Shown here in pieces: positions 17,255 to 26,657 of a DNA stretch of 55,611 bases. Source of the stretch: Pseudescherichia sp039594205 (GTDB lineage: Bacteria; Pseudomonadota; Gammaproteobacteria; Enterobacterales; Enterobacteriaceae); contig JBCNNW010000017.1 in assembly GCA_039594205.1 (NCBI GenBank), forward strand, positions 1-55,611, written 5' to 3'. A model generated the notes under the pieces. The model was not told the DNA's origin and made no database searches. It saw only the letters and a program-made list of their open reading frames with translations. Positions within the stretch are counted from its first letter, which is position 1. Each line of letters begins with the position of its first letter. The translations under genes and the position numbers were made by a program.

Positions 17255-18094
17255 TCAGTTAGCGTGCAGATAACGGGCATGAAAACGCAGATGATCTTCA
17301 ATAAAAGTGGCGATAAAGAAATAGCTATGGTCATAGCCCGGCTGCACGCGCAGGGTGAGTGGCCAGTCGGTTTGACGGGCGGCCTCGGCGAGGCGGGCAG
17401 GCTGTAGCTGTCCGGCCAGGAATGCGTCGCCGTCACCCTGATCAATCAGCGTCGGAATAGCGTCTTCCGGCTGGCTGGACTGCATTAGCGCGCAGCTGTC
17501 CCACGCCTGCCAGTCGCTGCGGTTATCGCCGAGGTAGGCGCTAAAGGCTTTTTCGCCCCATGGAACCTGTGCCGGGTTGACGATAGGCGCAAAGGCCGAC
17601 ACGCTGGTAAATCTGCCTGGGTTTTTTAGCGCCATGATTAGCGCCCCGTGACCGCCCATCGAGTGGCCGCTAATGGCGCAGCGATCGCTGATGTTAAAAT
17701 GCTCTTTCACCAGCGCTGGTAGCTCTTCGCGCAGGTAGTCATACATCCGGTAGTGGGCGGCCCACGGCTGCTGGGTGGCGTTAAGGTAGAAACCCGCGCC
17801 TTTGCCGAGATCGTAACCGGCATCGTCAGCCACGTTGTCACCACGTGGGCTGGTGTCGGGCATCACCAGTACAATCCCCAGCTCGGCCGCCACGCGCTGC
17901 GCCCCGGCCTTAGTGGTGAAGTTTTCATCGTTACAGGTCAGGCCGGAGAGCCAGTAGAGCACCGGGAGGGGGGCATCGTTCGCCGACGGTGGGATAAAAA
18001 CGCTGAAGGTCATCGTACAGTTCAGTACGGCGGAGTGGTGCTGCCAGCGCTGTTGCCAGCCCTCATAGCAGCGATGTTGTTCGAGCATTTCCAT
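17255..18094 (-). CDS. yeiG: S-formylglutathione hydrolase YeiG
   Basis: This 279-residue alpha/beta hydrolase (esterase D family) starts MEMLEQHRCYEGWQQRW. The nucleophile elbow GHSMGGHGALIMALKNP places the catalytic serine at residue 145. The other triad residues fall in TLIDQGDGDAF and PGYDHSYFF. VLYWLSGLTCNDENFTTKAG is the conserved N-terminal block. It hydrolyses S-formylglutathione to formate and glutathione in formaldehyde detoxification. It is close to E. coli YeiG (278 residues). It is divergent from the MFS transporter gene. Confidence 0.96.
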   Translation of the reverse strand: MEMLEQHRCYEGWQQRWQHHSAVLNCTMTFSVFIPPSANDAPLPVLYWLSGLTCNDENFTTKAGAQRVAAELGIVLVMPDTSPRGDNVADDAGYDLGKGAGFYLNATQQPWAAHYRMYDYLREELPALVKEHFNISDRCAISGHSMGGHGALIMALKNPGRFTSVSAFAPIVNPAQVPWGEKAFSAYLGDNRSDWQAWDSCALMQSSQPEDAIPTLIDQGDGDAFLAGQLQPARLAEAARQTDWPLTLRVQPGYDHSYFFIATFIEDHLRFHARYLHAN

Positions 18095-18235
18095 GCTTGT
18101 CTCCTCGGATCGTCATACTTTCGTCTGTTTTATTAATCATACAGATAATTCATAAGGCAGGAGAAACTTTCACTTCCGCATAAAAGCAATATCAAGCATC
18201 ATAAACGCAACTTTTTATTAACATTTGAGGCGGTT

Positions 18236-19384
18236 ATGGCGGTACGTATTGCACTGGCCGGGTTTGTGATACTGATTGTAGCAATGGGGATTGGGCGATT
18301 TGCTTTCACACCCCAGGTGCCGCTGATGATCCGCGACGGACAGCTTAGCCTGACCAGTACGGGTCTGGTGGCCGCGATGAACTACCTGGGCTACCTCATT
18401 GGCGCATGGGATGCCATGCGCGCCCGCCACCATGTCGAGCGGAGGCTCTGGGCCGGGATCATCGGTGCGGTGCTGCTTACCTTCCTCTCCGCGCTGGCAA
18501 TAAATCCGTTGCTTCACGGCGTGCTGCGGCTGGTTATCGGCGTCATGAGCGGCTGGGCAATGGTGCTAACCGCCGCGTGGATCGGCGACCGACTGGCGCA
18601 TACGGGCAGGCCTGGGCTTAACGCAGCGGTGTTTGCTGGCCCTGGCGCAGGCATCGCCCTCAGTGGCCTGCTGGCGGTGGCGATCCAGGCGCAGGGGCTA
18701 TCGGCGGCGGCGGGCTGGCTGGTTTATGGCGTACTGGCGCTGGTGCTGATTATGCTAATTGCGCGCGATCTTCCCAAGCCAGGCGCGCTGCACCGTAGTG
18801 GTGAACAGCCGCAGCCGCTTCATCTGACTAACGATATTAAACGGCTGGCGTGGAGCTACAGCCTTGCCGGATTTGGCTACATCCTGCCCGCCACCTTTTT
18901 GTCGCAGATGGCGGCGCTGCGCTTTCCTGGCGGCCTGTTTGCTCAGTTTGTCTGGCCGGTGTTTGGCATAGCCTCGGTGTTGGGCATTGCCATCAGCGTG
19001 GCGCTACGTCATAAAGGCGAGAGTCACCAGCGCCTCGCCGTGGTGCTATGGCTACAAGGGGTAGGGGTGATTGCCGCCTGGCTGCTGCCGGGCATGGCAG
19101 GGCTGGTCTGCGGCGCGCTGCTGGTGGGCGGTGGCTTTCTCTGTGCCGTACAGCTCTCTCTGCTCTATGGCCGCGAGCTGGCGGCGGGACATGCGCGCTA
19201 TATGGCCGGTTTGCTCACCACTGGCTATGCCGTAGGCCAGCTGATCGGGCCGATGACCTCGGCGCTATCCACCTGGCTTACCCATCGTCTGGAGCCCGCG
19301 CTGGGACTGGCAGGGGTGGCGCTTTTTATCGCCGGAGGGCTGGTCTGGCGCCGTCATGATGAAAGGTTACAGCAATTTCAATAA
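18236..19384 (+). CDS. YbfB/YjiJ-family MFS transporter
   Basis: This 382-residue membrane protein has about twelve hydrophobic segments. The start MAVRIALAGFVILIVAMGIG, followed by RFAFTPQVPLM, is characteristic of the YbfB/YjiJ branch of the major facilitator superfamily. Other landmarks are GLVAAMNYLGYLIGAWDAMR, LNAAVFAGPGAGIALSGLL and AGLLTTGYAVGQLIGPMTSA. The substrate is unknown. In E. coli no such gene lies between yeiG and folE, so it is an insertion relative to that order. Confidence 0.85.
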   Translation: MAVRIALAGFVILIVAMGIGRFAFTPQVPLMIRDGQLSLTSTGLVAAMNYLGYLIGAWDAMRARHHVERRLWAGIIGAVLLTFLSALAINPLLHGVLRLVIGVMSGWAMVLTAAWIGDRLAHTGRPGLNAAVFAGPGAGIALSGLLAVAIQAQGLSAAAGWLVYGVLALVLIMLIARDLPKPGALHRSGEQPQPLHLTNDIKRLAWSYSLAGFGYILPATFLSQMAALRFPGGLFAQFVWPVFGIASVLGIAISVALRHKGESHQRLAVVLWLQGVGVIAAWLLPGMAGLVCGALLVGGGFLCAVQLSLLYGRELAAGHARYMAGLLTTGYAVGQLIGPMTSALSTWLTHRLEPALGLAGVALFIAGGLVWRRHDERLQQFQ

Positions 19385-19489
19385 TTATGATGACGGAATA
19401 CTAGATTCTGCCCGCATCCTCGCGCACAATGATTGCGCGCTTTGCCCCCTTAGCGGCAGAGGATCGCAACACCTGCAGGAGAACAAATA

Positions 19490-20152
19490 ATGCCATCACT
19501 CAGTAAAGAAGCAGCCCTTGTCCATGAGGCGCTGGTCGCGCACGGGCTGGAAACCCCACTACGTCCGCCGGTCGACCTGGACAATGAAACCCGCAAGCGT
19601 CTTATTGCCGGACACATGACCGAGATCATGCAACTGTTAAATCTCGATCTGAGTGATGACAGTCTGATGGAAACGCCGCACCGGATCGCCAAAATGTACG
19701 TTGACGAGATCTTTTCCGGCCTCGACTACGCTAACTTCCCGAAGATCACCGTCATTGAGAATAAAATGAAGGTGGATGAGATGGTGACAGTGCGCGACAT
19801 CACGCTGACCAGCACCTGCGAGCACCACTTTGTCACTATCGACGGCAAGGCGACGGTAGCCTATATCCCGAAAGATGCGGTAATAGGCCTCTCGAAGATC
19901 AACCGTATTGTGCAGTTCTTTGCCCAGCGTCCGCAGGTGCAGGAGCGCCTGACGCAGCAGATCCTCATCGCGCTGCAGACGCTGCTCGGCACCAATAACG
20001 TGGCCGTCTCTATTGATGCAGTTCACTACTGTGTGAAAGCACGCGGCATTCGTGATGCCACCAGCGCAACGACCACAACCTCACTGGGTGGTCTGTTTAA
20101 ATCGAGCCAGAATACGCGCCAGGAGTTTCTGCGCGCCGTACGTCACCCTTAA
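19490..20152 (+). CDS. folE: GTP cyclohydrolase I FolE
   Basis: This 220-residue protein compares with 222 in E. coli and starts MPSLSKEAALVHEALV after CAGGAG. Zinc ligands are in LTSTCEHHFVTIDG and in AVHYCVKARGIRD. GLSKINRIVQFFAQRPQVQE and SATTTTSLGGLFK complete the conserved core. It converts GTP to 7,8-dihydroneopterin triphosphate, the first step of folate synthesis. The next gene, yeiB, is 33 bases downstream and probably co-transcribed. Confidence 0.98.
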   Translation: MPSLSKEAALVHEALVAHGLETPLRPPVDLDNETRKRLIAGHMTEIMQLLNLDLSDDSLMETPHRIAKMYVDEIFSGLDYANFPKITVIENKMKVDEMVTVRDITLTSTCEHHFVTIDGKATVAYIPKDAVIGLSKINRIVQFFAQRPQVQERLTQQILIALQTLLGTNNVAVSIDAVHYCVKARGIRDATSATTTTSLGGLFKSSQNTRQEFLRAVRHP

Positions 20153-20185
20153 CCGATCCTGTTAATTACGCACAGAGGCGACGCC

Positions 20186-21343
20186 ATGGAACGAAACGTT
20201 ACGCTGGATTTCATTCGCGGCGTCGCCATCCTCGGTATTCTGCTGCTTAATATCAACGCCTTTGGCTTGCCAAAGGCGGCCTATCTTAACCCGGCATGGT
20301 ATGGTGATATTACCCTGCGCGATGCCTGGACCTGGGCTGCAATGGATCTCTTTGCTCAGGTAAAATTCCTCACGCTGTTTGCGCTACTGTTTGGCGCAGG
20401 TCTTCAACTGCTCATCCCCCGGGGCAAACGCTGGATCCAGTCGCGGCTTACCCTGCTGGTCCTGCTGGGCTTTATTCACGGCCTGCTATTCTGGGACGGT
20501 GATATTCTGCTGGCTTACGGGCTGATCGGCTTAATCAGCTGGCGGCTGGTGCGCGACGCGCCGGGAGTTAAGAGCCTGTTCAATACCGGCATCATGCTCT
20601 ATCTGGTGGGCATCGCCGTGCTGCTGCTGCTGGGCTTTATCTCTGGCAATCAGACCAGCCGCTCATGGATCCCCGATGAGGCGAACCTTCAGTATGAGTA
20701 CTGGTGGAAAACCAGCGGCGGCTATGAAGCCATCAGCAATCGGGCAGATATGCTCTCTAATAGCCTGATTGCGCTGGGCGCGCAGTATGGCTGGCAGCTG
20801 GCGGGCATGATGCTGATGGGCGCGGCGTTGATGCGCAGCGGCTGGTTGAAAGGGCAGTTTAGTCTGTGGCACTACCGTAAAACCGGCGTGCTGCTGATCC
20901 TGGCCGGTATGGCGATCAACCTGCCGGCCGTAATTGCCCAGTGGCAGCTGGGATGGTCGTACCGCTGGTGTGCTTTTTTCTTACAGGCACCCCGCGAGCT
21001 TAGCGCGCCGCTGCAAACCATCGGCTATGCGGCCATGGCCTATGGTTTCTGGCCGCAGATTTGCCGCTGGCGCCTCGTGCTGGCAGTAGCCTGCGTAGGA
21101 CGAATGGCCCTGAGCAACTATCTGCTTCAGACTCTGATCTGCACAACCCTTTTCTATCACCTCGGCCTGTTCATGCATTTTAATCGCTTACAGCTGCTGG
21201 CGTTTATTCCACCCGTTTGGGCGATAAATATTCTCTTCTCCGTGCTCTGGCTGCGCGCTTTTCGTCAGGGACCGGTGGAGTGGCTATGGCGCAAACTCAC
21301 CGCTCGTGCTGCAGGCGTTTCACTCTCTCATACATCCAGATAA
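20186..21343 (+). CDS. yeiB: DUF418 membrane protein YeiB
   Basis: This 385-residue protein matches the length of E. coli YeiB. It has around ten membrane segments. Conserved blocks are ERNVTLDFIRGVAILGILLL, QVKFLTLFALLFGAGLQLL, GFIHGLLFWDGDILLAYGLI and the C-terminal VGRMALSNYLLQTLICTTLF typical of DUF418. The function is unknown; the fold is related to membrane acyltransferases, but no substrate can be given. It follows folE in the same operon and precedes galS. Confidence 0.95.
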   Translation: MERNVTLDFIRGVAILGILLLNINAFGLPKAAYLNPAWYGDITLRDAWTWAAMDLFAQVKFLTLFALLFGAGLQLLIPRGKRWIQSRLTLLVLLGFIHGLLFWDGDILLAYGLIGLISWRLVRDAPGVKSLFNTGIMLYLVGIAVLLLLGFISGNQTSRSWIPDEANLQYEYWWKTSGGYEAISNRADMLSNSLIALGAQYGWQLAGMMLMGAALMRSGWLKGQFSLWHYRKTGVLLILAGMAINLPAVIAQWQLGWSYRWCAFFLQAPRELSAPLQTIGYAAMAYGFWPQICRWRLVLAVACVGRMALSNYLLQTLICTTLFYHLGLFMHFNRLQLLAFIPPVWAINILFSVLWLRAFRQGPVEWLWRKLTARAAGVSLSHTSR

Positions 21344-21374
21344 CGATCTGGATCACAATCATTAACAAAACGGA

Positions 21375-21388
21375 TGTAACCGTTTTCA
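21375..21388. promoter_or_regulatory. Gal operator (GalS/GalR) upstream of galS
   Basis: TGTAACCGTTTTCA matches the galactose operator pattern GTGnAAnCGnTTnCA. It lies 111-124 bases before galS, consistent with autoregulation known in E. coli. The same 14-mer recurs upstream of mglB. Confidence 0.8.
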
Positions 21389-21392
21389 GTGC

Positions 21393-21408
21393 TGTGACCT
21401 TCCTCACG
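21393..21408. promoter_or_regulatory. CRP site upstream of galS
   Basis: TGTGACCTTCCTCACG matches the CRP half-sites (TGTGA, six bases, TCACA) with one mismatch. It lies five bases from the Gal operator, as expected for a CRP-activated, GalS-repressed promoter. Confidence 0.8.
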
Positions 21409-21498
21409 TAGCGGCTCCGCTCCCCCTGCCAGAATAGCGCTCTTGCTAAACCCAGGGGAAAACTGTGAGCTGCTGCAATCTCAATCAGGAGGCCGGGC

Positions 21499-22524
21499 AT
21501 GATTACCATTCGTGACGTGGCCCGTCGTGCGGGCGTCTCCGTCGCTACTGTCTCCCGCGTGCTTAACAATAGCGCGATGGTCAGCCCTGACACCCGTGAA
21601 GCGGTAATGAAGGCGGTGGCGCAGTTGGGCTATCGTCCCAACGCCAACGCCCAGGCGCTGGCGACCCAGGTCAGCGATACCATTGGCGTGGTAGTGATGG
21701 ATGTGTCCGATGCCTTCTTTGGTGCGCTGGTCAAGGCCGTTGACACCGTGGCCCAGCAGCACCAGAAGTACCTTCTGATCGGCAACAGCTACCACGAAGC
21801 AGAAAAAGAGCGTCACGCCATTGAGATCCTCATCCGCCAGCGCTGTAACGCCCTGATCGTTCACTCCAAAGCATTAAGCGATGAGGAGCTGGCCGGTTTT
21901 ATGGCCCAGTTCCCCGGGATGGTGCTGATTAACCGGGTGGTTCCCGGCTACGCTCACCGCTGCGTTGCGTTGGATAACGTCAGCGGGGCGGTGATGGCAA
22001 CCCGGATGCTGCTTGCTCAGGGGCATCAGCGCGTGGGCTATCTTGGCTCCAGCCACCGCATCGAAGACAACGATCTGCGTCAGCAGGGCTGGCGTCAGGC
22101 GCTGGCCGAGCAGGGGATCAACGCACCTGAAGGCTGGGTAGGGGTAGGCGCGCCGGATATGCAGGGCGGGGAGGCGGCGATGGTGGAGCTGCTTGGCCGC
22201 AATCTGCATCTCACCGCCGTCTTCGCCTACAACGACAGCATGGCCGCCGGAGCGCTAACGGCGCTGAAAGATAATGGCATCGCCGTACCGCAACATCTGT
22301 CGCTTATTGGTTTCGATGATATTCCTATTGCCCGCTATACCGATCCACAGCTGACCACGGTGCGTTATCCCATTGCCTCTATGGCCCGACTGGCTACCGA
22401 ACTGGCATTACAGGGGGCGGCAGGGACTCAGGATCTGGCCGCGACCCACTGTTTTATGCCGACCCTGGTGCGTCGCCATTCCGTGGCGCTACGGCAAACT
22501 GTGGCTCCGATCACTAACTTATAA
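21499..22524 (+). CDS. galS: Galactose isorepressor GalS (LacI family)
   Basis: This 341-residue protein has an N-terminal LacI helix-turn-helix: MITIRDVARRAGVSVATVSR, then VLNNSAMVSPDTREAV. The periplasmic-binding-like sugar domain includes GVVVMDVSDAFFGALVKAVD, GVGAPDMQGGEAAMVELLG, AVFAYNDSMAAGALTAL and LIGFDDIPIARYTDPQLTTV. It is close to E. coli GalS (346 residues) and lies directly upstream of mglBAC. It represses mgl and its own gene until galactose or fucose is present. Confidence 0.97.
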   Translation: MITIRDVARRAGVSVATVSRVLNNSAMVSPDTREAVMKAVAQLGYRPNANAQALATQVSDTIGVVVMDVSDAFFGALVKAVDTVAQQHQKYLLIGNSYHEAEKERHAIEILIRQRCNALIVHSKALSDEELAGFMAQFPGMVLINRVVPGYAHRCVALDNVSGAVMATRMLLAQGHQRVGYLGSSHRIEDNDLRQQGWRQALAEQGINAPEGWVGVGAPDMQGGEAAMVELLGRNLHLTAVFAYNDSMAAGALTALKDNGIAVPQHLSLIGFDDIPIARYTDPQLTTVRYPIASMARLATELALQGAAGTQDLAATHCFMPTLVRRHSVALRQTVAPITNL

Positions 22525-22534
22525 CATTGCTGCA

Positions 22535-22548
22535 TGTAACCGTTTTCA
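22535..22548. promoter_or_regulatory. Gal operator upstream of mglB
   Basis: TGTAACCGTTTTCA is identical to the site before galS, three bases from a CRP site and about 260 bases before mglB. GalS and GalR repress mglBAC from this position in E. coli. Confidence 0.82.
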
Positions 22549-22551
22549 ATC

Positions 22552-22567
22552 TGTGAGTAAATTCACA
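22552..22567. promoter_or_regulatory. CRP site upstream of mglB
   Basis: TGTGAGTAAATTCACA is a perfect CRP palindrome (TGTGA-N6-TCACA). It should give strong catabolite control of mglBAC. The promoter then leaves a long leader of roughly 200 bases before mglB. Confidence 0.9.
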
Positions 22568-22806
22568 GTATCTTAACAATGCGCTGACTATGATGTCAGC
22601 GTTCCAGAGCCTGAAACATTATGTAATACAGGCCGTTTAGTCAGGCAGGATGTTTCGCAATGGACAATCAATAAAGCTTTTCTGGAGCGTTACCGTACAA
22701 GGAAGACCCAATTATTAGAGTGACCTTCGGCGACAGTAACGTTTCACTATTCTGCTGCCCGCCGATCTTTATTCACAAGAACTACCCTGCATAAACCGGA
22801 GATACC

Positions 22807-23805
22807 ATGAATAAGAAGGTTTTAACTCTGTCTGCCGTTATGGCAAGCATGCTTTTTGGCGCGGCAGCACATGCGGCAGATACCCGTATTGGCGTGACCA
22901 TTTATAAATATGACGACAACTTTATGTCGGTTGTGCGTAAAGCAATTGAGAAAGATGCGAAAGAGACGCCGGACGTTCAGCTGCTGATGAACGACTCGCA
23001 GAACGACCAGTCAAAACAGAACGACCAGATCGACGTTCTGCTGGCGAAGGGCGTTAAAGCGCTGGCGATTAACCTGGTTGACCCGGCAGCCGCAGGTACG
23101 GTTATCGAAAAAGCGCGCGGTCAGAACGTGCCGATCGTCTTCTTTAACAAAGAGCCATCCCGCAAGGCGTTGGATAGCTATGATAAAGCCTACTACGTCG
23201 GTACCGACTCAAAAGAGTCTGGCATCATCCAGGGCGACCTGATTGCTAAACACTGGGCAGCGAACCCGACCTGGGATCTGAACAAAGATGGCCAGATCCA
23301 GTTCGTACTGCTGAAAGGCGAGCCGGGCCATCCGGATGCTGAAGCGCGTACCACTTATGTTATCAAAGAGCTGAATGATAAGGGTGTCAAAACCCAGCAG
23401 CTGCAGCTGGATACCGCCATGTGGGATACCGCCATGGCGAAAGATAAGATGGATGCATGGCTCTCTGGCCCGAATGCTAACAAAATCGAAGTGGTTATCG
23501 CCAACAACGATGCGATGGCAATGGGTGCGGTAGAAGCCCTGAAAGCGCACAACAAATCCTCAATTCCGGTATTCGGCGTTGACGCCCTGCCAGAAGCGCT
23601 GGCGCTGGTTAAATCCGGTGCGCTGGCCGGTACCGTACTGAACGATGCCAACAACCAGGCGAAAGCGACCTTTGATCTGGCGAAAAACCTCGCCGACGGT
23701 AAAGGCGCGGCTGACGGTACCAACTGGAAGCTGGAGCAGAAAATCGTCCGTATCCCCTACGTTGGCGTGGATAAAGAGAACCTCTCTGAGTTCAGCAATA
23801 AATAA
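22807..23805 (+). CDS. mglB: D-galactose/methyl-galactoside periplasmic binding protein MglB
   Basis: This 332-residue protein is the same length as in E. coli. The signal peptide is MNKKVLTLSAVMASMLFGAA ending in AHA before ADTRIGV. Ligand-binding and calcium-site blocks include DDNFMSVVRKAIEKDAKE, VFFNKEPSRKALDSYDKAYY, DLNKDGQIQFVLLKGEPGHP and IEVVIANNDAMAMGAVEAL. It feeds D-galactose or D-glucose to MglAC, and in E. coli also serves the Trg chemoreceptor. A hairpin after the stop probably sets its level above mglAC. Confidence 0.99.
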   Translation: MNKKVLTLSAVMASMLFGAAAHAADTRIGVTIYKYDDNFMSVVRKAIEKDAKETPDVQLLMNDSQNDQSKQNDQIDVLLAKGVKALAINLVDPAAAGTVIEKARGQNVPIVFFNKEPSRKALDSYDKAYYVGTDSKESGIIQGDLIAKHWAANPTWDLNKDGQIQFVLLKGEPGHPDAEARTTYVIKELNDKGVKTQQLQLDTAMWDTAMAKDKMDAWLSGPNANKIEVVIANNDAMAMGAVEALKAHNKSSIPVFGVDALPEALALVKSGALAGTVLNDANNQAKATFDLAKNLADGKGAADGTNWKLEQKIVRIPYVGVDKENLSEFSNK

Positions 23806-23825
23806 TTCATTGTTCTGCTTTCACT

Positions 23826-23850
23826 GGGCGCATCTTGATGCGCCCTTTTA
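23826..23850 (+). terminator. Hairpin between mglB and mglA (attenuating terminator or mRNA stabiliser)
   Basis: GGGCGCATC and GATGCGCCC form a perfect 9-bp stem with a two-base spacer, followed by TTTTA. It lies in the 78-base mglB-mglA gap. Partial termination or 3'-end protection would explain a higher level of the binding protein. Confidence 0.75.
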
Positions 23851-23883
23851 TAACGCGATGTGCGAGGCCAACAAGGTATAATT

Positions 23884-25404
23884 ATGGTCAGCGATACTAC
23901 TCAGTCGTCAGGTGAATTCTTGTTGGAAATGAGCGGCATCAACAAGTCATTTCCCGGCGTTAAGGCACTCGATAACGTTAATTTAAAAGTGCGTCCGCAC
24001 TCTATTCACGCCCTGATGGGTGAGAACGGCGCAGGGAAATCAACGTTATTAAAATGCCTTTTTGGGATCTATCAAAAAGATTCCGGCAGCATTCTATTCC
24101 AGGGTAAAGAGATCGATTTTCATTCGACCAAAGAGGCGTTGGAAAACGGGATATCGATGGTGCATCAGGAGCTGAACCTGGTGCTGCAGCGGTCGGTGAT
24201 GGACAACATGTGGCTGGGGCGTTACCCCACCAAAGGCGTGTTCGTCGATCAGGATAAAATGTACCGCGATACGAAGGCTATTTTCGACGAGCTGGATATC
24301 GATATCGATCCGCGCGCCCGTGTAGGAACCCTCTCTGTTTCGCAAATGCAGATGATCGAAATTGCGAAGGCGTTCTCCTACGATGCCAAAATCGTCATTA
24401 TGGATGAACCGACCTCCTCGCTGACCGAAAAAGAGGTCAATCATCTGTTTAAAATTATCCGCAAGCTGAAAGAGCGCGGCTGCGGTATCGTCTATATCTC
24501 GCACAAGATGGAGGAGATCTTCCAGCTTTGCGACGAAATTACCATCCTGCGCGACGGCCAGTGGATTGCCACCCAGCCGCTGGAAGGGCTGGATATGGAC
24601 AAAATCATCGCCATGATGGTTGGCCGCTCGCTGAACCAGCGCTTCCCGGACAAGCAGAACAAGCCGGGTGAGACGATCATGCAGGTGCGCAATCTCACCT
24701 CCCTGCGTCAGCCTTCGATTCGCGACGTCTCATTCGATCTGCACAAGGGTGAGATCCTCGGCATCGCCGGGCTGGTGGGGGCGAAACGTACCGATATCGT
24801 CGAGACGCTGTTTGGTATCCGCGAAAAATCAGGCGGCACCATTACCCTGCATGGTAAAACCATTAATAACCACACCGCCCACGAAGCGATTAACAACGGC
24901 TTTGCGCTGGTAACCGAAGAGCGGCGCTCGACGGGGATCTACGCCTATCTGGATATCGGTTTTAACTCCCTCATCTCCAATATCCAGAACTATAAAAACA
25001 AAGTCGGTCTGCTGGATAACAGCCGCATGAAGAGCGATACCCAGTGGGTGATCGACTCAATGCGCGTCAAAACGCCGGGCCACCGTACGCAGATTGGTTC
25101 CCTCTCCGGTGGCAACCAGCAGAAGGTCATTATTGGCCGCTGGCTGTTGACCCAGCCGGAGATCCTGATGCTGGATGAGCCAACGCGCGGTATCGACGTG
25201 GGGGCAAAATTTGAGATCTACCAGCTGATCGCTGAACTGGCGAAGAAAGATAAGGGGATCATTATCATCTCCTCTGAAATGCCAGAGCTGTTAGGTATCA
25301 CCGACCGTATTTTGGTTATGAGCAATGGCCTCGTTGCCGGAATTGTTGACACTAAAACGACAACGCAAAACGAAATTTTACGTCTTGCGTCTTTGCACCT
25401 TTAA
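23884..25404 (+). CDS. mglA: Galactose/methyl-galactoside ABC importer ATPase MglA
   Basis: This 506-residue protein matches the length of E. coli MglA, using the ATG at 23884 (MVSDTTQSSGEFLLEM); eight upstream codons are not conserved. It has two tandem ABC domains. The first has Walker A GENGAGKST, signature LSVSQMQM and Walker B VIMDEPTSS. The second has the degenerate Walker A GLVGAKRTD, signature LSGGNQQK and Walker B LMLDEPTRG. It powers MglC-mediated import. Confidence 0.99.
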   Translation: MVSDTTQSSGEFLLEMSGINKSFPGVKALDNVNLKVRPHSIHALMGENGAGKSTLLKCLFGIYQKDSGSILFQGKEIDFHSTKEALENGISMVHQELNLVLQRSVMDNMWLGRYPTKGVFVDQDKMYRDTKAIFDELDIDIDPRARVGTLSVSQMQMIEIAKAFSYDAKIVIMDEPTSSLTEKEVNHLFKIIRKLKERGCGIVYISHKMEEIFQLCDEITILRDGQWIATQPLEGLDMDKIIAMMVGRSLNQRFPDKQNKPGETIMQVRNLTSLRQPSIRDVSFDLHKGEILGIAGLVGAKRTDIVETLFGIREKSGGTITLHGKTINNHTAHEAINNGFALVTEERRSTGIYAYLDIGFNSLISNIQNYKNKVGLLDNSRMKSDTQWVIDSMRVKTPGHRTQIGSLSGGNQQKVIIGRWLLTQPEILMLDEPTRGIDVGAKFEIYQLIAELAKKDKGIIIISSEMPELLGITDRILVMSNGLVAGIVDTKTTTQNEILRLASLHL

Positions 25405-25419
25405 GATCAGGGGCTTCAC

Positions 25420-26430
25420 ATGAGTGCGCTAAATAAAAAGAGTTTCCTCACTTACCTGAAAGAGGGCGGTCTCTACGTCGTTCTTTTGGTGTTACTGGCC
25501 ATTATTATCTTCCAGGATCCAACGTTCCTGAGCCTGCTTAACCTCAGTAACATTCTGACCCAGTCCTCGGTGCGTATTATCATTGCGCTGGGCGTGGCGG
25601 GGCTGATCGTTACCCAGGGGACCGACCTCTCTGCCGGACGCCAGGTTGGCCTGGCAGCGGTTGTCGCGGCAACGCTGCTCCAGTCGATGGAGAACGCCAA
25701 CAAGGTGTTCCCGGAGATGGCAACCATGCCGATTATCGCGGTTATCGGTATCGTCTGTGTGATTGGCGCGGTCATTGGCCTGGTGAACGGCATTATCATT
25801 GCTTACCTGAACGTGACGCCGTTTATCACCACGTTGGGCACGATGATCATCGTCTACGGTATCAACTCCCTCTACTATGATTTCGTGGGCGCGTCACCGA
25901 TCTCTGGCTTCGACAGCGGCTTCTCTACCTTTACCCAGGGATTCGTGGCGCTGGGCAGCTTCCGCCTCTCATATATCACCTTCTACGCGCTGATCGCCGT
26001 GGCCTTTGTCTGGATCCTCTGGAACAAGACGCGCTTCGGTAAAAATATCTTCGCTATCGGTGGCAACCCGGAAGCGGCCAAGGTCTCTGGCGTAAACGTG
26101 GCGCTGAACCTGCTGATGATCTATGCCCTGTCCGGGGTCTTCTATGCCTTCGGCGGGATGCTGGAAGCAGGCCGTATCGGCTCGGCAACCAACAACCTCG
26201 GCTTTATGTACGAGCTGGACGCCATCGCCGCCTGCGTGGTGGGCGGAGTCTCCTTCAGCGGCGGCGTCGGTACGGTACTTGGCGTAGTGACCGGGGTGAT
26301 CATCTTTACCGTCATCAACTACGGTCTGACCTATATCGGCGTTAACCCGTACTGGCAGTACATCATCAAGGGCGGCATCATCATCTTCGCTGTGGCGCTG
26401 GACTCGCTGAAGTACGCACGTAAAAAATAA
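25420..26430 (+). CDS. mglC: Galactose/methyl-galactoside ABC importer permease MglC
   Basis: This 336-residue inner-membrane permease matches E. coli MglC. Around eight to ten membrane segments are visible. Family blocks include LGVAGLIVTQGTDLSAGRQV, FITTLGTMIIVYGINSLYYD, NIFAIGGNPEAAKVSGVNV and ELDAIAACVVGGVSFSGGVG. It starts 15 bases after mglA and ends the operon with a terminator just downstream. Confidence 0.98.
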   Translation: MSALNKKSFLTYLKEGGLYVVLLVLLAIIIFQDPTFLSLLNLSNILTQSSVRIIIALGVAGLIVTQGTDLSAGRQVGLAAVVAATLLQSMENANKVFPEMATMPIIAVIGIVCVIGAVIGLVNGIIIAYLNVTPFITTLGTMIIVYGINSLYYDFVGASPISGFDSGFSTFTQGFVALGSFRLSYITFYALIAVAFVWILWNKTRFGKNIFAIGGNPEAAKVSGVNVALNLLMIYALSGVFYAFGGMLEAGRIGSATNNLGFMYELDAIAACVVGGVSFSGGVGTVLGVVTGVIIFTVINYGLTYIGVNPYWQYIIKGGIIIFAVALDSLKYARKK

Positions 26431-26456
26431 CCTTACTGTCTCAGTGAGTTATCAAG

Positions 26457-26482
26457 GCCCGCCGCTCCGGTGGGCTTTTTTA
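26457..26482 (+). terminator. Rho-independent terminator of mglBAC
   Basis: GCCCGCCG and CGGTGGGC pair (one G-U) around CTC, followed by six T. It lies 27 bases after the mglC stop. Confidence 0.88.
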
Positions 26483-26657
26483 TTACTGATACTTTAAGAA
26501 AAGACATATTTTGCAATATTTAGCGGCAAAGATATATTTACCGCTTCGCTTACTTAATATATTTCCTATCTGCTTGATTTCACATTATAAGGAAAAATTA
26601 TTGCTCTCAGAATGCTCCTGGTATGCTTCGCTGTTGATATTTCCTTGAGTTTTTGAC

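Noticed and set aside
22593..22640. 15-codon upstream frame in the mglB leader
   Set aside because: There is no Shine-Dalgarno sequence and it overlaps a small hairpin.
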